A stretch of 14,074 bases of DNA from Clostridiaceae bacterium. Its GTDB lineage: Bacteria > Bacillota > Clostridia > Lachnospirales > Lachnospiraceae. The stretch covers positions 1 to 14,074 of the forward strand of contig JAGZXV010000156.1 of the NCBI GenBank assembly GCA_018378255.1. The letters run 5' to 3'. The notes beneath the pieces are model-generated. The model saw nothing but the letters and a program-made list of their open reading frames with translations, searched no databases and was not told the DNA's origin. Positions 1-7,528 of this stretch are shown here, piece after piece (within the stretch, counting starts at the first letter, position 1; every line of letters begins with the position of its first letter). The position numbers were made by a program, and so were the translations under genes.

Positions 1-105
1 TTGGACGGCAGTATACGGCAGGATAAGAAATATTATAACGGGCTTTTGGAGCGTACGGCTGTTTACGATTACAGTAGTGCAGAAGGAATGGAGGACTTAA
101 TTGAA
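1..105 (+). other. Unrecognised fragment abutting a truncated permease gene
   Basis: The plus strand is open from base 1 to 204. About the first 35 codons read as a plausible protein end (tyrosine- and acid-rich, with a stretch YDYSSAEGMEDLIEN). The remainder of that frame lies antisense to the permease remnant and is unlikely to be original coding sequence. I do not recognise the peptide. The simplest reading is the end of another gene, possibly of a mobile element, joined here by insertion or deletion. An assembly join at the window edge is also possible. No terminal inverted repeat or target duplication can be judged because the left side is missing. Confidence 0.3.
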
Positions 106-441
106 AATGGTACGGAAAAACTGCAGCCATGGTTCCATAATCACCCGGACGATATCATACCAGGCCATGAGAAATGCAACCGGCAGCGCTGTAATAAACG
201 CTAATCCAAACCCTGAAAAAACCCTTGTCATGCTGACTGAAATATCATTCATCAGCCTTCCGTGAAATAGCTCTTTAATCAGCGCCTTTCCCACTTCAAC
301 CGGTCCCACAATCACGGTATTAAGCCCGGGAATTTCTGAAACCAGTTTCCAAATCGCGATTCCCAGCACAATGGATGTGCACATCAGCAGGCGGCGCACC
401 ATAAGTTCATGTGCCGTTCTGAAAGACTGCAGCTTCTTCAT
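97..441 (-). pseudogene. Truncated ABC transporter permease, SsuC/TauC type (N-terminal remnant)
   Basis: The 114 readable residues match the start of inner-membrane permeases of the nitrate/sulfonate/taurine (or thiamine-precursor) ABC family. A first membrane segment lies near residues 15-36. The motif VGPVEVGKALIKELFHG follows, then SVSMTRVFSGFGLAFITALPVAFLMAW, and finally EPWLQFFRTI. Family members continue with PPIAxIPL and total about 250-270 residues. Here the frame reads FRTI-FN-stop, so homology ends at about position 105-108 and the EAA loop and later membrane segments are lost. The start ATG at 441 has a good ribosome site (GGGGGGCAGGA). The fragment cannot form a working permease. 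Whether the partner ATPase and binding protein existed to the left is unknown. Confidence 0.75.
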
Positions 442-504
442 CGTTCCTGCCCCCCGTTTCTAATTATTTTTTGGTTCTTTTATCGGTCTTCTGTTGATGA
501 CTTC

Positions 505-510
505 AGTATA
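505..510 (-). promoter_or_regulatory. Possible -10 element of the permease remnant
   Basis: Read on the minus strand this is TATACT preceded by TGA, an extended -10 arrangement, about 64 bases upstream of the permease start. No convincing -35 box is seen 17 bases further up, so the call is tentative. It lies back to back with the response-regulator promoter. Confidence 0.35.
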
Positions 511-561
511 TCACCCTCCTATAACCAGGGATAGTTGGAACTTTTTCATACCTTTTGTCGG

Positions 562-590
562 TTGTGTTCCATTTTTCAGGATGATATAAT
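562..590 (+). promoter_or_regulatory. Promoter of the NarL-type regulator gene
   Basis: TTGTGT at 562-567 and a perfect TATAAT at 585-590 are separated by 17 bases; the -10 is preceded by TGA (extended -10). Transcription should begin near 597. This puts the GTG at 593 outside the message and settles the start codon at ATG 632. Confidence 0.7.
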
Positions 591-631
591 GAGTGAAACA
601 GCAAAGATGGTTTAGGGAAAGGAAGGCGTTT

Positions 632-1321
632 ATGGGGAAAATACGAGTCATGGTAGCAGAGGACGACGCCTATATCCGGGCCCGTTTTGTGGAAATGATC
701 AATTCACAGGAAGATATGGAGGTATGCCGTTTTGTTTCGTCCGGTCAGGAGATGGTGGACGCGATGAACGAGGTTCAGGTGGATGTGATTCTGTCGGATG
801 TGGAGATGAGCAGCAGAACGGACGGGATATTATGCGCAAAACAGATCATGGCTTTCTACCCCTTTGTCCGCATTATATTTATCTCTGTTCATGATGATGA
901 CGATATTATTTTCAGCGCTTTTGAGGCAAATGCGGTTGATTATCTGCTGAAATCCGCCTCTTCGGAAGAAGTGCTGTCCAGTATCAGGACCGCGTATGAA
1001 AACTGTTCTCCCATCAGCCCGTTTGTGGCGGAAAAACTGCGCTCAGAGTTTAACCGTTTGAAGAAGAATGAGCAAAGCCTGATGTATTTTTTGAATGTGG
1101 TTTTTATGATGACTGCCAGTGAGCGGGAGATCATAAGGCTTCTGATGGATGGATATAAAGTCAGGGAAATCGCAGAAGTGCGGAATGTGGAACTCTCCAC
1201 AATTAAAAGCCAGATCACAACGCTTTTGAAGAAATTTGGGGTCAAACGTACCCGGGATATAATTGAGGCATTGGAACGCCTGCATATTGACAGTATGTTT
1301 AAGATAATGCCGCCATTATAA
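632..1321 (+). CDS. Response regulator, NarL/FixJ (LuxR-type HTH) family
   Basis: A 229-residue cytoplasmic two-component regulator. The N-terminal receiver domain (about 4-120) has the acid pocket E10/D11/D12, phospho-acceptor D56 in the motif LSDVEM, S85 in the switch position and K107 in YLLKSAS. After a linker, the C-terminal helix-turn-helix domain (about 165-222) reads MTASEREIIRLLMDGYKVREIAE and then STIKSQITTLLKKFGVKRTRDII, typical of LuxR-type DNA binding. ATG 632 is preferred over GTG 593 because AGGAAGG sits 5 bases upstream and the promoter -10 ends at 590. No sensor kinase lies beside it. The only divergent neighbour is the broken permease, which may once have been its target or lay in its regulon (inference). 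Confidence 0.85.
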   Translation: MGKIRVMVAEDDAYIRARFVEMINSQEDMEVCRFVSSGQEMVDAMNEVQVDVILSDVEMSSRTDGILCAKQIMAFYPFVRIIFISVHDDDDIIFSAFEANAVDYLLKSASSEEVLSSIRTAYENCSPISPFVAEKLRSEFNRLKKNEQSLMYFLNVVFMMTASEREIIRLLMDGYKVREIAEVRNVELSTIKSQITTLLKKFGVKRTRDIIEALERLHIDSMFKIMPPL

Positions 1322-1345
1322 TAAAGTTCTGCTTTTTTTGCCTGG

Positions 1346-1388
1346 AACGGCTGCACTTCTTTGGGGCCTGCTGCCGTTTTTTCTTTTT
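1346..1388 (+). terminator. Rho-independent terminator after the NarL-type regulator
   Basis: Arms AACGGCTGCA (1346-1355) and TGCTGCCGTT (1369-1378) pair with one internal T-T mismatch around a 13-base loop. A T-rich run with two C interruptions follows. It lies 25 bases after the stop codon. Confidence 0.75.
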
Positions 1389-1531
1389 CGGTTAACAGCG
1401 GAGATGTTTTTCTTGGTTTATTAAGCTCAGTCTTACAGCACATCTTATTTTAAATGTTATCTTAAAAATATTTTTCCCATTTCGGTGTTTTTGCAGGTCT
1501 TTTCATAAAAAGATCGAATTCTCCTTAGATT

Positions 1532-1569
1532 AAAAGCCATAATGACATAAATGGTATTATGGCTTTTTT
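1532..1569 (+). terminator. Second strong hairpin with T-run (terminator or leader element)
   Basis: AAAAGCCATAAT (1532-1543) and ATTATGGCTTTT (1556-1567) form a perfect 12-bp stem with a 12-base loop and a run of six T. It is over 200 bases after the regulator gene, which already has a terminator, and about 100 bases before the next promoter. It could be a backup or bidirectional terminator, or an attenuator for an undetected upstream promoter. The rest of 1389-1640 is AT-rich, and I see no gene in it. Confidence 0.6.
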
Positions 1570-1647
1570 GAGAAACGAGATAATATGTAAATATGCACAA
1601 TATAAAAGTGAAATATTATAGTAAATTGCCAAAAAAACAAGAAAATA

Positions 1648-1675
1648 TTGCAAAGTAGTAATTGCATGATATAAT
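1648..1675 (+). promoter_or_regulatory. Promoter of the nucleoside/sugar operon, with possible operator
   Basis: A perfect TATAAT at 1670-1675 with upstream TGA (extended -10) follows TTGCAA at 1648-1653 at 16-base spacing; predicted transcription start is near 1682. Between the two boxes lies a small inverted repeat, TGCAA (1649-1653) and TTGCA (1662-1666), where a repressor such as the operon's own GntR protein could bind (inference). Confidence 0.6.
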
Positions 1676-1709
1676 GAAGAAAAAGCCATAGTGCCATATG
1701 GAGGAAAGC

Positions 1710-2627
1710 ATGGATTTATCTACTTCTACAAATCTATTATTTTTAAGACCGTATAAGAGAATTTATCCGCCAAAGCTGGCGGTGGAAAAGATTGTAAATG
1801 CAGGTTTCAGCACATTGGATTTTAACTTCTATGACTGGGTAATTACGCAGGGGTCTCCTTATATGGAGAAAGACGGAGATGGGTGGCTGGAAGAAATGGC
1901 AGAGCAGGCGGATATGCTGGGGGTGAGGTATAAGCAGGCACACGCCCATTTTTATAACTTCGTTTCGGATACGATGCCGGATGAGGAAAAGGACAGGCAG
2001 CAGAGACAGGTGGTACGGTCTATACGGGGAGCTGGGATACTGAAGGCAGAAGTGGTTGTAACACACCCCTGTACCTGTTATTCGGCGGAAGGCAGTTATA
2101 GGAAGATATCCAAAGAAAAGAACAGGGAGTATTTTCTAAAGCTGTTGGATGAAACAAAGGATGTAAACATTAAAATTGCGTTGGAGAATATGACGGATAT
2201 AGACACTGCTCCAAAAAGGAAATACGGCGCGGTTCCGGAAGAACTGATGGAATTGGTTGACAGTATTCATGACCCCAGGATTGGGATTTGCTGGGATTTT
2301 GAGCATGGAGATCTGATGAAGCAGAACCAGCCGGAAATAATAAGATATTTTGGAAGGCATCTGATGGCGACGCATGTTTCAGAACAGCATGGATATTATC
2401 CTGTCTATTTGACACACCGGCTGCCTATGACGGGAATGATCCAATGGGAACCGATTATGAAAGCCCTGTACGAAATTGGATATGAAGGATGTTTTTCATA
2501 TGAGGCGCATAATTATCTCAATACCCTGCCGGACTGTGCAATTGATTCTGCTTTGAAACTGGCACATGATATTGGTGGATATCTAATGAATTTAGGGAGG
2601 GGTGCTGATGGTTCGTTTGGTAATTAG
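1710..2627 (+). CDS. Sugar phosphate isomerase/epimerase-like TIM-barrel protein
   Basis: A 305-residue cytoplasmic protein of the AP-endonuclease-2/xylose-isomerase-like TIM-barrel family, whose members isomerise or epimerise sugars and sugar derivatives using a divalent metal. Candidate metal ligands at the ends of barrel strands are E159 (IALEN), D196 (CWDFEHG), H222 (ATHVSEQ) and E265 (SYEAH), in the usual E-D-H-E order. ATG 1710 is chosen because GGAGG at 1700-1704 lies 5 bases before it; the in-frame ATG 1698 overlaps that ribosome site. It is the first gene of the operon, and its end overlaps the next gene by 20 bases, implying translational coupling. The exact substrate cannot be read from sequence; the neighbours suggest a pentose or deoxypentose derivative. 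Confidence 0.75.
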   Translation: MDLSTSTNLLFLRPYKRIYPPKLAVEKIVNAGFSTLDFNFYDWVITQGSPYMEKDGDGWLEEMAEQADMLGVRYKQAHAHFYNFVSDTMPDEEKDRQQRQVVRSIRGAGILKAEVVVTHPCTCYSAEGSYRKISKEKNREYFLKLLDETKDVNIKIALENMTDIDTAPKRKYGAVPEELMELVDSIHDPRIGICWDFEHGDLMKQNQPEIIRYFGRHLMATHVSEQHGYYPVYLTHRLPMTGMIQWEPIMKALYEIGYEGCFSYEAHNYLNTLPDCAIDSALKLAHDIGGYLMNLGRGADGSFGN

Positions 2628-3393
2628 CGATGTGGATGGAACCATACTTGACGAGACGGAACATATACCAGAGCGGATCGCAGATCTGGAAAAGCTGATT
2701 CAGAAAAAGAAAATATTGTTTACAATCGCCAGCGGAAGGGAGTATTCGCAGGTAAGGGAACTGGAAGAACTATTAAAAATTCAAATTCCTGTAATTTTAT
2801 GCAATGGTACCGCAGCACGCAGCGGGGATGATTTCAGCTGGTGCGAATCAATACCGCCGGATATTGTAGAAACAATTGTGGACAGCGCAGATGGGTATGG
2901 TATGAGTGTGATTCTCAGCCTTCCTGATAAAGAATGTGTGGTGAGAAAGACTTCTTTTGTGGAACAGACAATTGAACAGTATGGACGTTTTGGAGAGATT
3001 TTGGACTTAAACGGGAAAGGATGGCCTTCTGTCTCTGTTCAGAAAATATTGATTATAGAACGAAATAATCCCAGAGCTTATGAAAAAATGCTGGAAATAC
3101 TTCGCCGCTATGAATCACAGATCACATTTGTTGATTTTGGAGGCTCCATTGATATCGTGCCTAAAGGGTGTACAAAAGCTTCCGGAGTTCGGAAACTGTC
3201 GGAAAAGCTGGGAATCGATCTGGCAGAAGTTATGGCGCTGGGGGACAGCTACAATGATTTGGAGATGTTGGAAATAGTCGGTTTAGGAGTTGCGGTAAAT
3301 AATGCAGTGGACCAGTTGAAAAGCAGGGCGGACTATATATGCTGTGAAAAATATGTTGATGGAGTAATTGAAGCGATTGAAAAATTCTGCTGA
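2608..3393 (+). CDS. Cof-type HAD-superfamily phosphatase (first of two)
   Basis: A 261-residue cytoplasmic phosphohydrolase of HAD subfamily IIB. Motif I is SDVDGT with nucleophile D8 and acid D10. Motif II is S42 in ASGR. Motif III is around K190 in PKGCTKASG. Motif IV is LGDSYNDLEML with D213 and D217. The C2-type cap lies between motifs II and III. Known relatives dephosphorylate sugar phosphates, nucleotides or flavins with broad range. ATG 2608 has GGAGG at 2596-2600; the in-frame GTG 2602 sits within the same purine tract. It is co-transcribed with the sugar isomerase before it and the nucleoside phosphorylase after it. A paralogue of the same fold is four genes later at about 4929. 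Confidence 0.85.
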   Translation: MVRLVISDVDGTILDETEHIPERIADLEKLIQKKKILFTIASGREYSQVRELEELLKIQIPVILCNGTAARSGDDFSWCESIPPDIVETIVDSADGYGMSVILSLPDKECVVRKTSFVEQTIEQYGRFGEILDLNGKGWPSVSVQKILIIERNNPRAYEKMLEILRRYESQITFVDFGGSIDIVPKGCTKASGVRKLSEKLGIDLAEVMALGDSYNDLEMLEIVGLGVAVNNAVDQLKSRADYICCEKYVDGVIEAIEKFC

Positions 3394-3405
3394 GGGGGAT
3401 AAGAG

Positions 3406-4155
3406 ATGTGGGAACAAGATGGAAAAATGTATCATATTCAGTGTAAAAAGGGGGATGTAGGAAGATATGTACTTCTGCCGGGAGACCCGTTCCGAACAGA
3501 TTTAATTGCATCTTATCTGGATGATGCAGAGATGATTGCCCATAACAGAGAGCACAGGACGTGGACCGGAACATTGCTGGGAGAAAAGGTTTCCGTGACA
3601 TCAACGGGAATGGGCTGTCCTTCCACTGCAATCGCTTTGGAAGAGCTGATAGCCTGTGGAGCCGATACTTTTATCCGCGTTGGAACAGCAGGCTGTATGA
3701 GCCAGGAGAGAAGAAATAGGGAGACGATAGGCGGAATTGTGACAGCTGCGGTACGTGATGAAGGAACAACCAGGCAATACGTGCCGGTAGAGTATCCGGC
3801 CGTTGCTGACCGACGCATAGTAGAAGCGCTGGCCCAGGGGGCAAAAAAGCTGGGATATTGTTTTGAAGAGGGTATTACATATACGAAAGATTCTTTATAT
3901 ACCCATATTTTCCCGGAAATGGTGCCACTGGCGGAAGTATATATGGACAGGCAGAAGGTGTGGGAACGGGCAAATGTGCTGCTGACTGAGATGGAAGCTT
4001 CGGCAGTTTTAGTGCTTTCCTCAATCCGGGGATGCAGGGCTTCAGGCATCATGGCATTTTCCGACCTGGATGATACTGCCGGGGCCGTCGATAAGGAAAT
4101 ACGTACAGCCTGTGAAGCAGTTAAAATTTTAATTGAACAGGATAAGGCGCAGTGA
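3406..4155 (+). CDS. Uridine phosphorylase-like nucleoside phosphorylase
   Basis: A 249-residue cytoplasmic enzyme of the PNP/UDP family, which cleaves nucleosides with phosphate to a base and (deoxy)ribose-1-phosphate. Compared from memory with Escherichia coli Udp, the phosphate-site residues fall at the same numbers: G26/D27/R30 in LPGDPFR, R48 in HNRE and R91/T94 in RVGTAG. The ribose-site motif E195-M196-E197 is also present. The region that in Udp carries the uracil-binding Q-x-R is here TKDSLYTHIFPEM, without a clear equivalent, so the base accepted may not be uracil. The ATG has GAGGGGG at 3392-3398, starting on the previous stop codon. Operon context supports nucleoside salvage or catabolism. 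Confidence 0.8.
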   Translation: MWEQDGKMYHIQCKKGDVGRYVLLPGDPFRTDLIASYLDDAEMIAHNREHRTWTGTLLGEKVSVTSTGMGCPSTAIALEELIACGADTFIRVGTAGCMSQERRNRETIGGIVTAAVRDEGTTRQYVPVEYPAVADRRIVEALAQGAKKLGYCFEEGITYTKDSLYTHIFPEMVPLAEVYMDRQKVWERANVLLTEMEASAVLVLSSIRGCRASGIMAFSDLDDTAGAVDKEIRTACEAVKILIEQDKAQ

Positions 4156-4171
4156 GCAGGGGGGATGAGAG

Positions 4172-4966
4172 ATGGGAGACCGAATTGACAGTTATAAATT
4201 AATCCGTGAGCAGATTATCAATGACATTGAACGCGGAGTTTACCAGCCTGGTGATACGATTCCAAAGCAGATGGAATTTGCCAGCAGATATAATGTAAGC
4301 CGCGGGACTGTACGGAAGGCGCTGGATGATTTGATCAAACGCGGCGTATTAGTTACCACAAAAGGAAAAGGAACCATTGTGGCTCCCTTTGATACCGGTG
4401 CAAAAGATGTATACCGGCCATTATCTTTCAGTAAGTCAAAACGGGTAGAAAGCAATAAACTGCGTTCGAAAGTGATAGAAATCCGAAAGATAACGGCAGA
4501 ACCGTGGCTTGCAAAACAGTTGAAGATTTCCATTGGAGCGCCGGTTATTTACCTTCGGAGAGTGCGTATCCTTGATGGAAGGCCGGAAAACTACCAGTGT
4601 TCTTATTTTAGCTGTGAAAGGATTGAGGGCGTAGAACTGGAGAGCCTTGATCTGGAACACGGCTCCTTGTTTGAATATATCAGCCGGGAGACCGGACTGT
4701 ATGCAGTGATGAAGAGTGAGGAAATCCGGGCTGTCTTCTGCCCTGATTTTGTGGCGGAGGAATTGCAGATGCATGCCAATGATCCGGTACTGCTGATAAT
4801 GAGAACTGTATTCGGCCAGGATGATATGCCGCTGGAGTACTGCGAAGACTATGAATGTACCAATGTTAAAGGGCTGCTGATTGTAACGAGGGGAAGCGTA
4901 GACTATGAAAAAATATCGGAGGGAATGGATGAAAATAGTCAAGAAACCGAAACTGATTATCAGTGA
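4172..4966 (+). CDS. GntR-family transcriptional regulator, HutC/UTRA type
   Basis: A 264-residue DNA-binding regulator. Residues about 6-75 form the winged helix-turn-helix: YKLIREQIINDIERGVYQPG, then PKQMEFASRYNVSRGTVRKA and TTKGKGTIV. Residues about 90-245 match the UTRA ligand-binding domain, with the typical hydrophobic run GAPVIYLRRVRILDGRP. HutC-type members usually repress the operon they sit in and release DNA on binding a pathway metabolite, often a sugar phosphate. Being in the middle of the operon suggests self-regulation. A candidate operator overlaps the operon promoter near 1649-1666. The ribosome site is GGGGGGATGAGAG just upstream of ATG 4172. Its end overlaps the next gene by 38 bases. 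Confidence 0.85.
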   Translation: MGDRIDSYKLIREQIINDIERGVYQPGDTIPKQMEFASRYNVSRGTVRKALDDLIKRGVLVTTKGKGTIVAPFDTGAKDVYRPLSFSKSKRVESNKLRSKVIEIRKITAEPWLAKQLKISIGAPVIYLRRVRILDGRPENYQCSYFSCERIEGVELESLDLEHGSLFEYISRETGLYAVMKSEEIRAVFCPDFVAEELQMHANDPVLLIMRTVFGQDDMPLEYCEDYECTNVKGLLIVTRGSVDYEKISEGMDENSQETETDYQ

Positions 4967-5777
4967 CATAGATGGAACCATATTTGACAGAAAAGATACG
5001 GTGACAGAAGGGCTGATAAGGCTGAAAACTATTTTGGATGAGAATCGGATTCCATTTACTCTGGCTTCGGGCAGATGTTACGCCGATATGAAGTATTTGA
5101 TAGAATTTCTGGATATCCGCCTGCCTGTAATTGTGAATAACGGCACAGGAATAATGACAGAGGGCCGAATGTATTGGGAGGCACAGATCGATTTGGAAGA
5201 GATCAGGGAGGCGGTGAAATATGCTGACGCGTGCGGAATGATGGTATCTCTGTATGAAGCTGAAAAGGAGATGGTTTATCGGCACAACGCATATGTTCAG
5301 TCATACATAGACCGGTTTGGCAAAAAATATGAATACTGTACTGCGCCTGAGAAAGAGATGGATGAACAGCAGTGGAAGAATATGAAGATACAGAAACTAC
5401 TCATCATCGATCCTCAAAAGCCGGGCAGAATTGAAACGGTAATAGATAAAATCCGGGAAGCGTCAAAAAATTTGTCTATTGTACAGTATGATGACCGTTC
5501 CATCGACGTCATGCCCAAATCCTGCAGCAAACGGAACGGGGTGGCAAAGCTGGCGGAAATGCTGGGAATCGCTATGGAAGATATTATGGCCATTGGAGAT
5601 AATGAAAATGATCATGAAATGCTTAAACATGCAGGACTTGGTATAGCGGTGAAGAACGCTACCGATACCTTAAAAACTGTAGCTGACTATATAAGCGAAG
5701 GGGAAGCTGCAGCAGGCGTGGCGGAAGCAGTTGAAAAATTCTATGTTTCGTTGGATGACGATGAGGGGGAGATTTAA
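4929..5777 (+). CDS. Cof-type HAD-superfamily phosphatase (second of two)
   Basis: A 282-residue cytoplasmic HAD-IIB phosphatase. Motif I is SDIDGT (D13, D15), motif II is ASGR, motif III is PKSCSKRNG, and motif IV is IGDNENDHEML (D224, D228). It resembles the first HAD protein of this operon along its length, for example IPFTLASGR against ILFTIASGR and shared PVI-NGT, so the two probably arose by duplication and diverged in the cap. ATG 4929 has GGAGGG 5 bases upstream. The in-frame ATG 4905 has a more distant purine tract and would overlap the regulator gene by 62 bases instead of 38. Two related phosphatases in one pathway suggest two phosphorylated intermediates, or one housekeeping role against side products (inference). 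Confidence 0.85.
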   Translation: MKIVKKPKLIISDIDGTIFDRKDTVTEGLIRLKTILDENRIPFTLASGRCYADMKYLIEFLDIRLPVIVNNGTGIMTEGRMYWEAQIDLEEIREAVKYADACGMMVSLYEAEKEMVYRHNAYVQSYIDRFGKKYEYCTAPEKEMDEQQWKNMKIQKLLIIDPQKPGRIETVIDKIREASKNLSIVQYDDRSIDVMPKSCSKRNGVAKLAEMLGIAMEDIMAIGDNENDHEMLKHAGLGIAVKNATDTLKTVADYISEGEAAAGVAEAVEKFYVSLDDDEGEI

Positions 5778-5778
5778 A

Positions 5779-6645
5779 ATGGGCCAGGGGAAAATAATCA
5801 GGAAGGCAGAACCATATTTGTGGCTGCTTCCAAGCATGATATTATTCGGTGTTTTTACATTTTATCCATTTTTATCAACTATTATAAAGAGCCTTTTTAT
5901 CCTGGATTCCAGAGGAAGCATCATGCATTTTGTGGGACTGGAAAATTATCAGAGGATTTTTATGGATAAAAGTTTCCTGAAAGCTGTTTTAAACACCCTG
6001 CTTTATGTGATGATGACAGTGCCGGTATCAAAAATCTTTGGTTTTCTGCTGGCGATTCTGGCTAATAAACGCCGGAAATTCTCGGCATTTTACGAAACTG
6101 CGTTTTCACTGCCCATGGCCATTGCCTCCTCTGTAATTGCGATGATTTTCCAACTGCTGTATGTCCCTTCCCTGGGCCTGATCAACACTGCGTTTCATCT
6201 TAAAATCCAGTGGCTGAATGACCCGAAAATTGCTTTGTTTTCCATTGCGGTGATCCAGATATGGCTTTCCACCGGTTATGCATTCTTGTTCATGCTGTCG
6301 GCGGTAAGAAGCGTTTCGGATGACATTCTGGAAAGCGCCAGCCTGGAAGGAGCTTCAGCGCTTCAGAAAATAATCCATATTTATGTTCCTCTGACTTCTC
6401 CGACTATGTTTTACCTGGTTTGTTCTGATATTGCATTTATGATGATGTCAATGGGGCTGATTAATATCCTGACCCAGGGAGGACCGCAAAATTCCACAAT
6501 CACGATGATTTACTATGTATTCAGGCAGTTCTCAGGGTCCGGCAATTATACAATGGCAAATCCGGCCGCCGTGATTGCGTTTTGTATGACTTTTATTGTT
6601 ACCGCCATCAGCTTTATCTGGGAGAAGAGAGGGGTGCATTATTAA
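5779..6645 (+). CDS. ABC sugar transporter permease, MalF/UgpA-like (CUT1)
   Basis: A 288-residue membrane protein with about six transmembrane segments. The first starts at AEPYLWLLPSMILFGVFTFY, the opening typical of UgpA/MalF-like permeases of carbohydrate uptake systems. The cytoplasmic EAA loop that docks the ATPase begins at E185 (ESASLEGASALQKIIHIYVP). Near the end is the family motif LTQGGPQNST. ATG 5779 is chosen because GAGGGGGAGA lies just upstream and it directly follows the stop of the phosphatase gene; longer in-frame starts would overlap that gene. It overlaps the next permease by one base (TAATG), so the two are coupled and likely form a heterodimer. Confidence 0.9.
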   Translation: MGQGKIIRKAEPYLWLLPSMILFGVFTFYPFLSTIIKSLFILDSRGSIMHFVGLENYQRIFMDKSFLKAVLNTLLYVMMTVPVSKIFGFLLAILANKRRKFSAFYETAFSLPMAIASSVIAMIFQLLYVPSLGLINTAFHLKIQWLNDPKIALFSIAVIQIWLSTGYAFLFMLSAVRSVSDDILESASLEGASALQKIIHIYVPLTSPTMFYLVCSDIAFMMMSMGLINILTQGGPQNSTITMIYYVFRQFSGSGNYTMANPAAVIAFCMTFIVTAISFIWEKRGVHY

Positions 6646-7469
6646 TGAAGAGAAAAAACGGAAAGGATATTCTGGTGCAGTTTTTTTGTATCATGACAGC
6701 AATCGCACTCCTGTTTCCAATTTTATATGCATTGTCTGTTTCATTTATGGAAAACAGAGATATTCTGTCAAGAACGCCTCACATTCTGCCTGTGAAAGTG
6801 ACCTTTGAAAATTATAAAACAGCGCTATTCCAAACCTTGCTGCCCAGATATATTATTAATTCCTTTGTGATTGCCACCGTATGTGGCGTAAGCCGTATTA
6901 TTATCGGTTCCATGGCTGCATATGCATTTGCATTTTATGAGTTTAAGGGAAAAGCCTTTTTGTTCTCTCTGACACTGGCTACCATGATGATACCAGTCGA
7001 TGTGCTGATGATTTCTAATTATACAACCATTTCCAAGCTGGGTTGGATGAACACCTATTTGGCGGTCTGTGTAGTATTTCTTGTGAACGGAAACAATATT
7101 TTTCTGATGCGGCAGCAGTTCTTAACATTTGCAAAGAGTATGCGGGAAGCCGCGTATGTTGATGGATGTGGGAGTATTCAGTTTTTTATCCAGATATTGC
7201 TGCCGATTAACAAGCCGATCATCACAACCGTGTTTATCTCTTCATTTGTAGGAGTTTGGAATCAGTATGTCTGGCCGATGATTGTGACCAATAAAGACGA
7301 GATGCGCACAGTCCAGGTCGGAATTACCATGTTGAAAAACTGGGATTCCATGATCTTTGGGCCGGTGATGGCGGGGGTAATAATAGCTTTAATTCCAACA
7401 ATTTTCATTATCGTAGTATTTCAGAAGAAAATTGTGGCGGGAATGATGACCGGAGCGGTAAAAGAATAA
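6645..7469 (+). CDS. ABC sugar transporter permease, MalG/UgpE-like (CUT1)
   Basis: A 274-residue membrane protein, the second half of the permease pair. It begins with one membrane segment (about 12-32), followed by the family stretch ENYKTALFQTLLPRYIINSF. Further helices include one with MAAYAFAFYEFKGKAFLF. The EAA loop starts at E168 (EAAYVDGCGSIQFFIQILLP), and the end has FVGVWNQYVWPMIVT. ATG 6645 shares a base with the preceding stop codon; AGAGGGG lies 10 bases before it. The operon carries no ATP-binding subunit, so a shared MsmX/UgpC-type ATPase encoded elsewhere is expected, as in many Gram-positive CUT1 systems. Confidence 0.9.
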   Translation: MKRKNGKDILVQFFCIMTAIALLFPILYALSVSFMENRDILSRTPHILPVKVTFENYKTALFQTLLPRYIINSFVIATVCGVSRIIIGSMAAYAFAFYEFKGKAFLFSLTLATMMIPVDVLMISNYTTISKLGWMNTYLAVCVVFLVNGNNIFLMRQQFLTFAKSMREAAYVDGCGSIQFFIQILLPINKPIITTVFISSFVGVWNQYVWPMIVTNKDEMRTVQVGITMLKNWDSMIFGPVMAGVIIALIPTIFIIVVFQKKIVAGMMTGAVKE

Positions 7470-7528
7470 GCTGCCTGGGAAATAAAAGGGCAGAAAAGGA
7501 TAATATTAAATCAGGAAAGGATAAGATT

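Noticed and set aside
1..204. Sixty-seven-codon plus-strand open frame as a complete gene
   Set aside because: Its second half is exactly antisense to the conserved permease remnant and there is no visible ribosome site at base 1; kept only as a fragment up to about 105.
593..631. GTG 593 as the start of the NarL-type regulator
   Set aside because: It lies upstream of the predicted transcription start (about 597) and has no ribosome site, whereas ATG 632 has AGGAAGG at good spacing and begins right before the receiver domain.
3513..4052. Long minus-strand open frame opposite the nucleoside phosphorylase
   Set aside because: It is a shadow of a gene with clear family motifs; no ribosome site, no recognisable domain.
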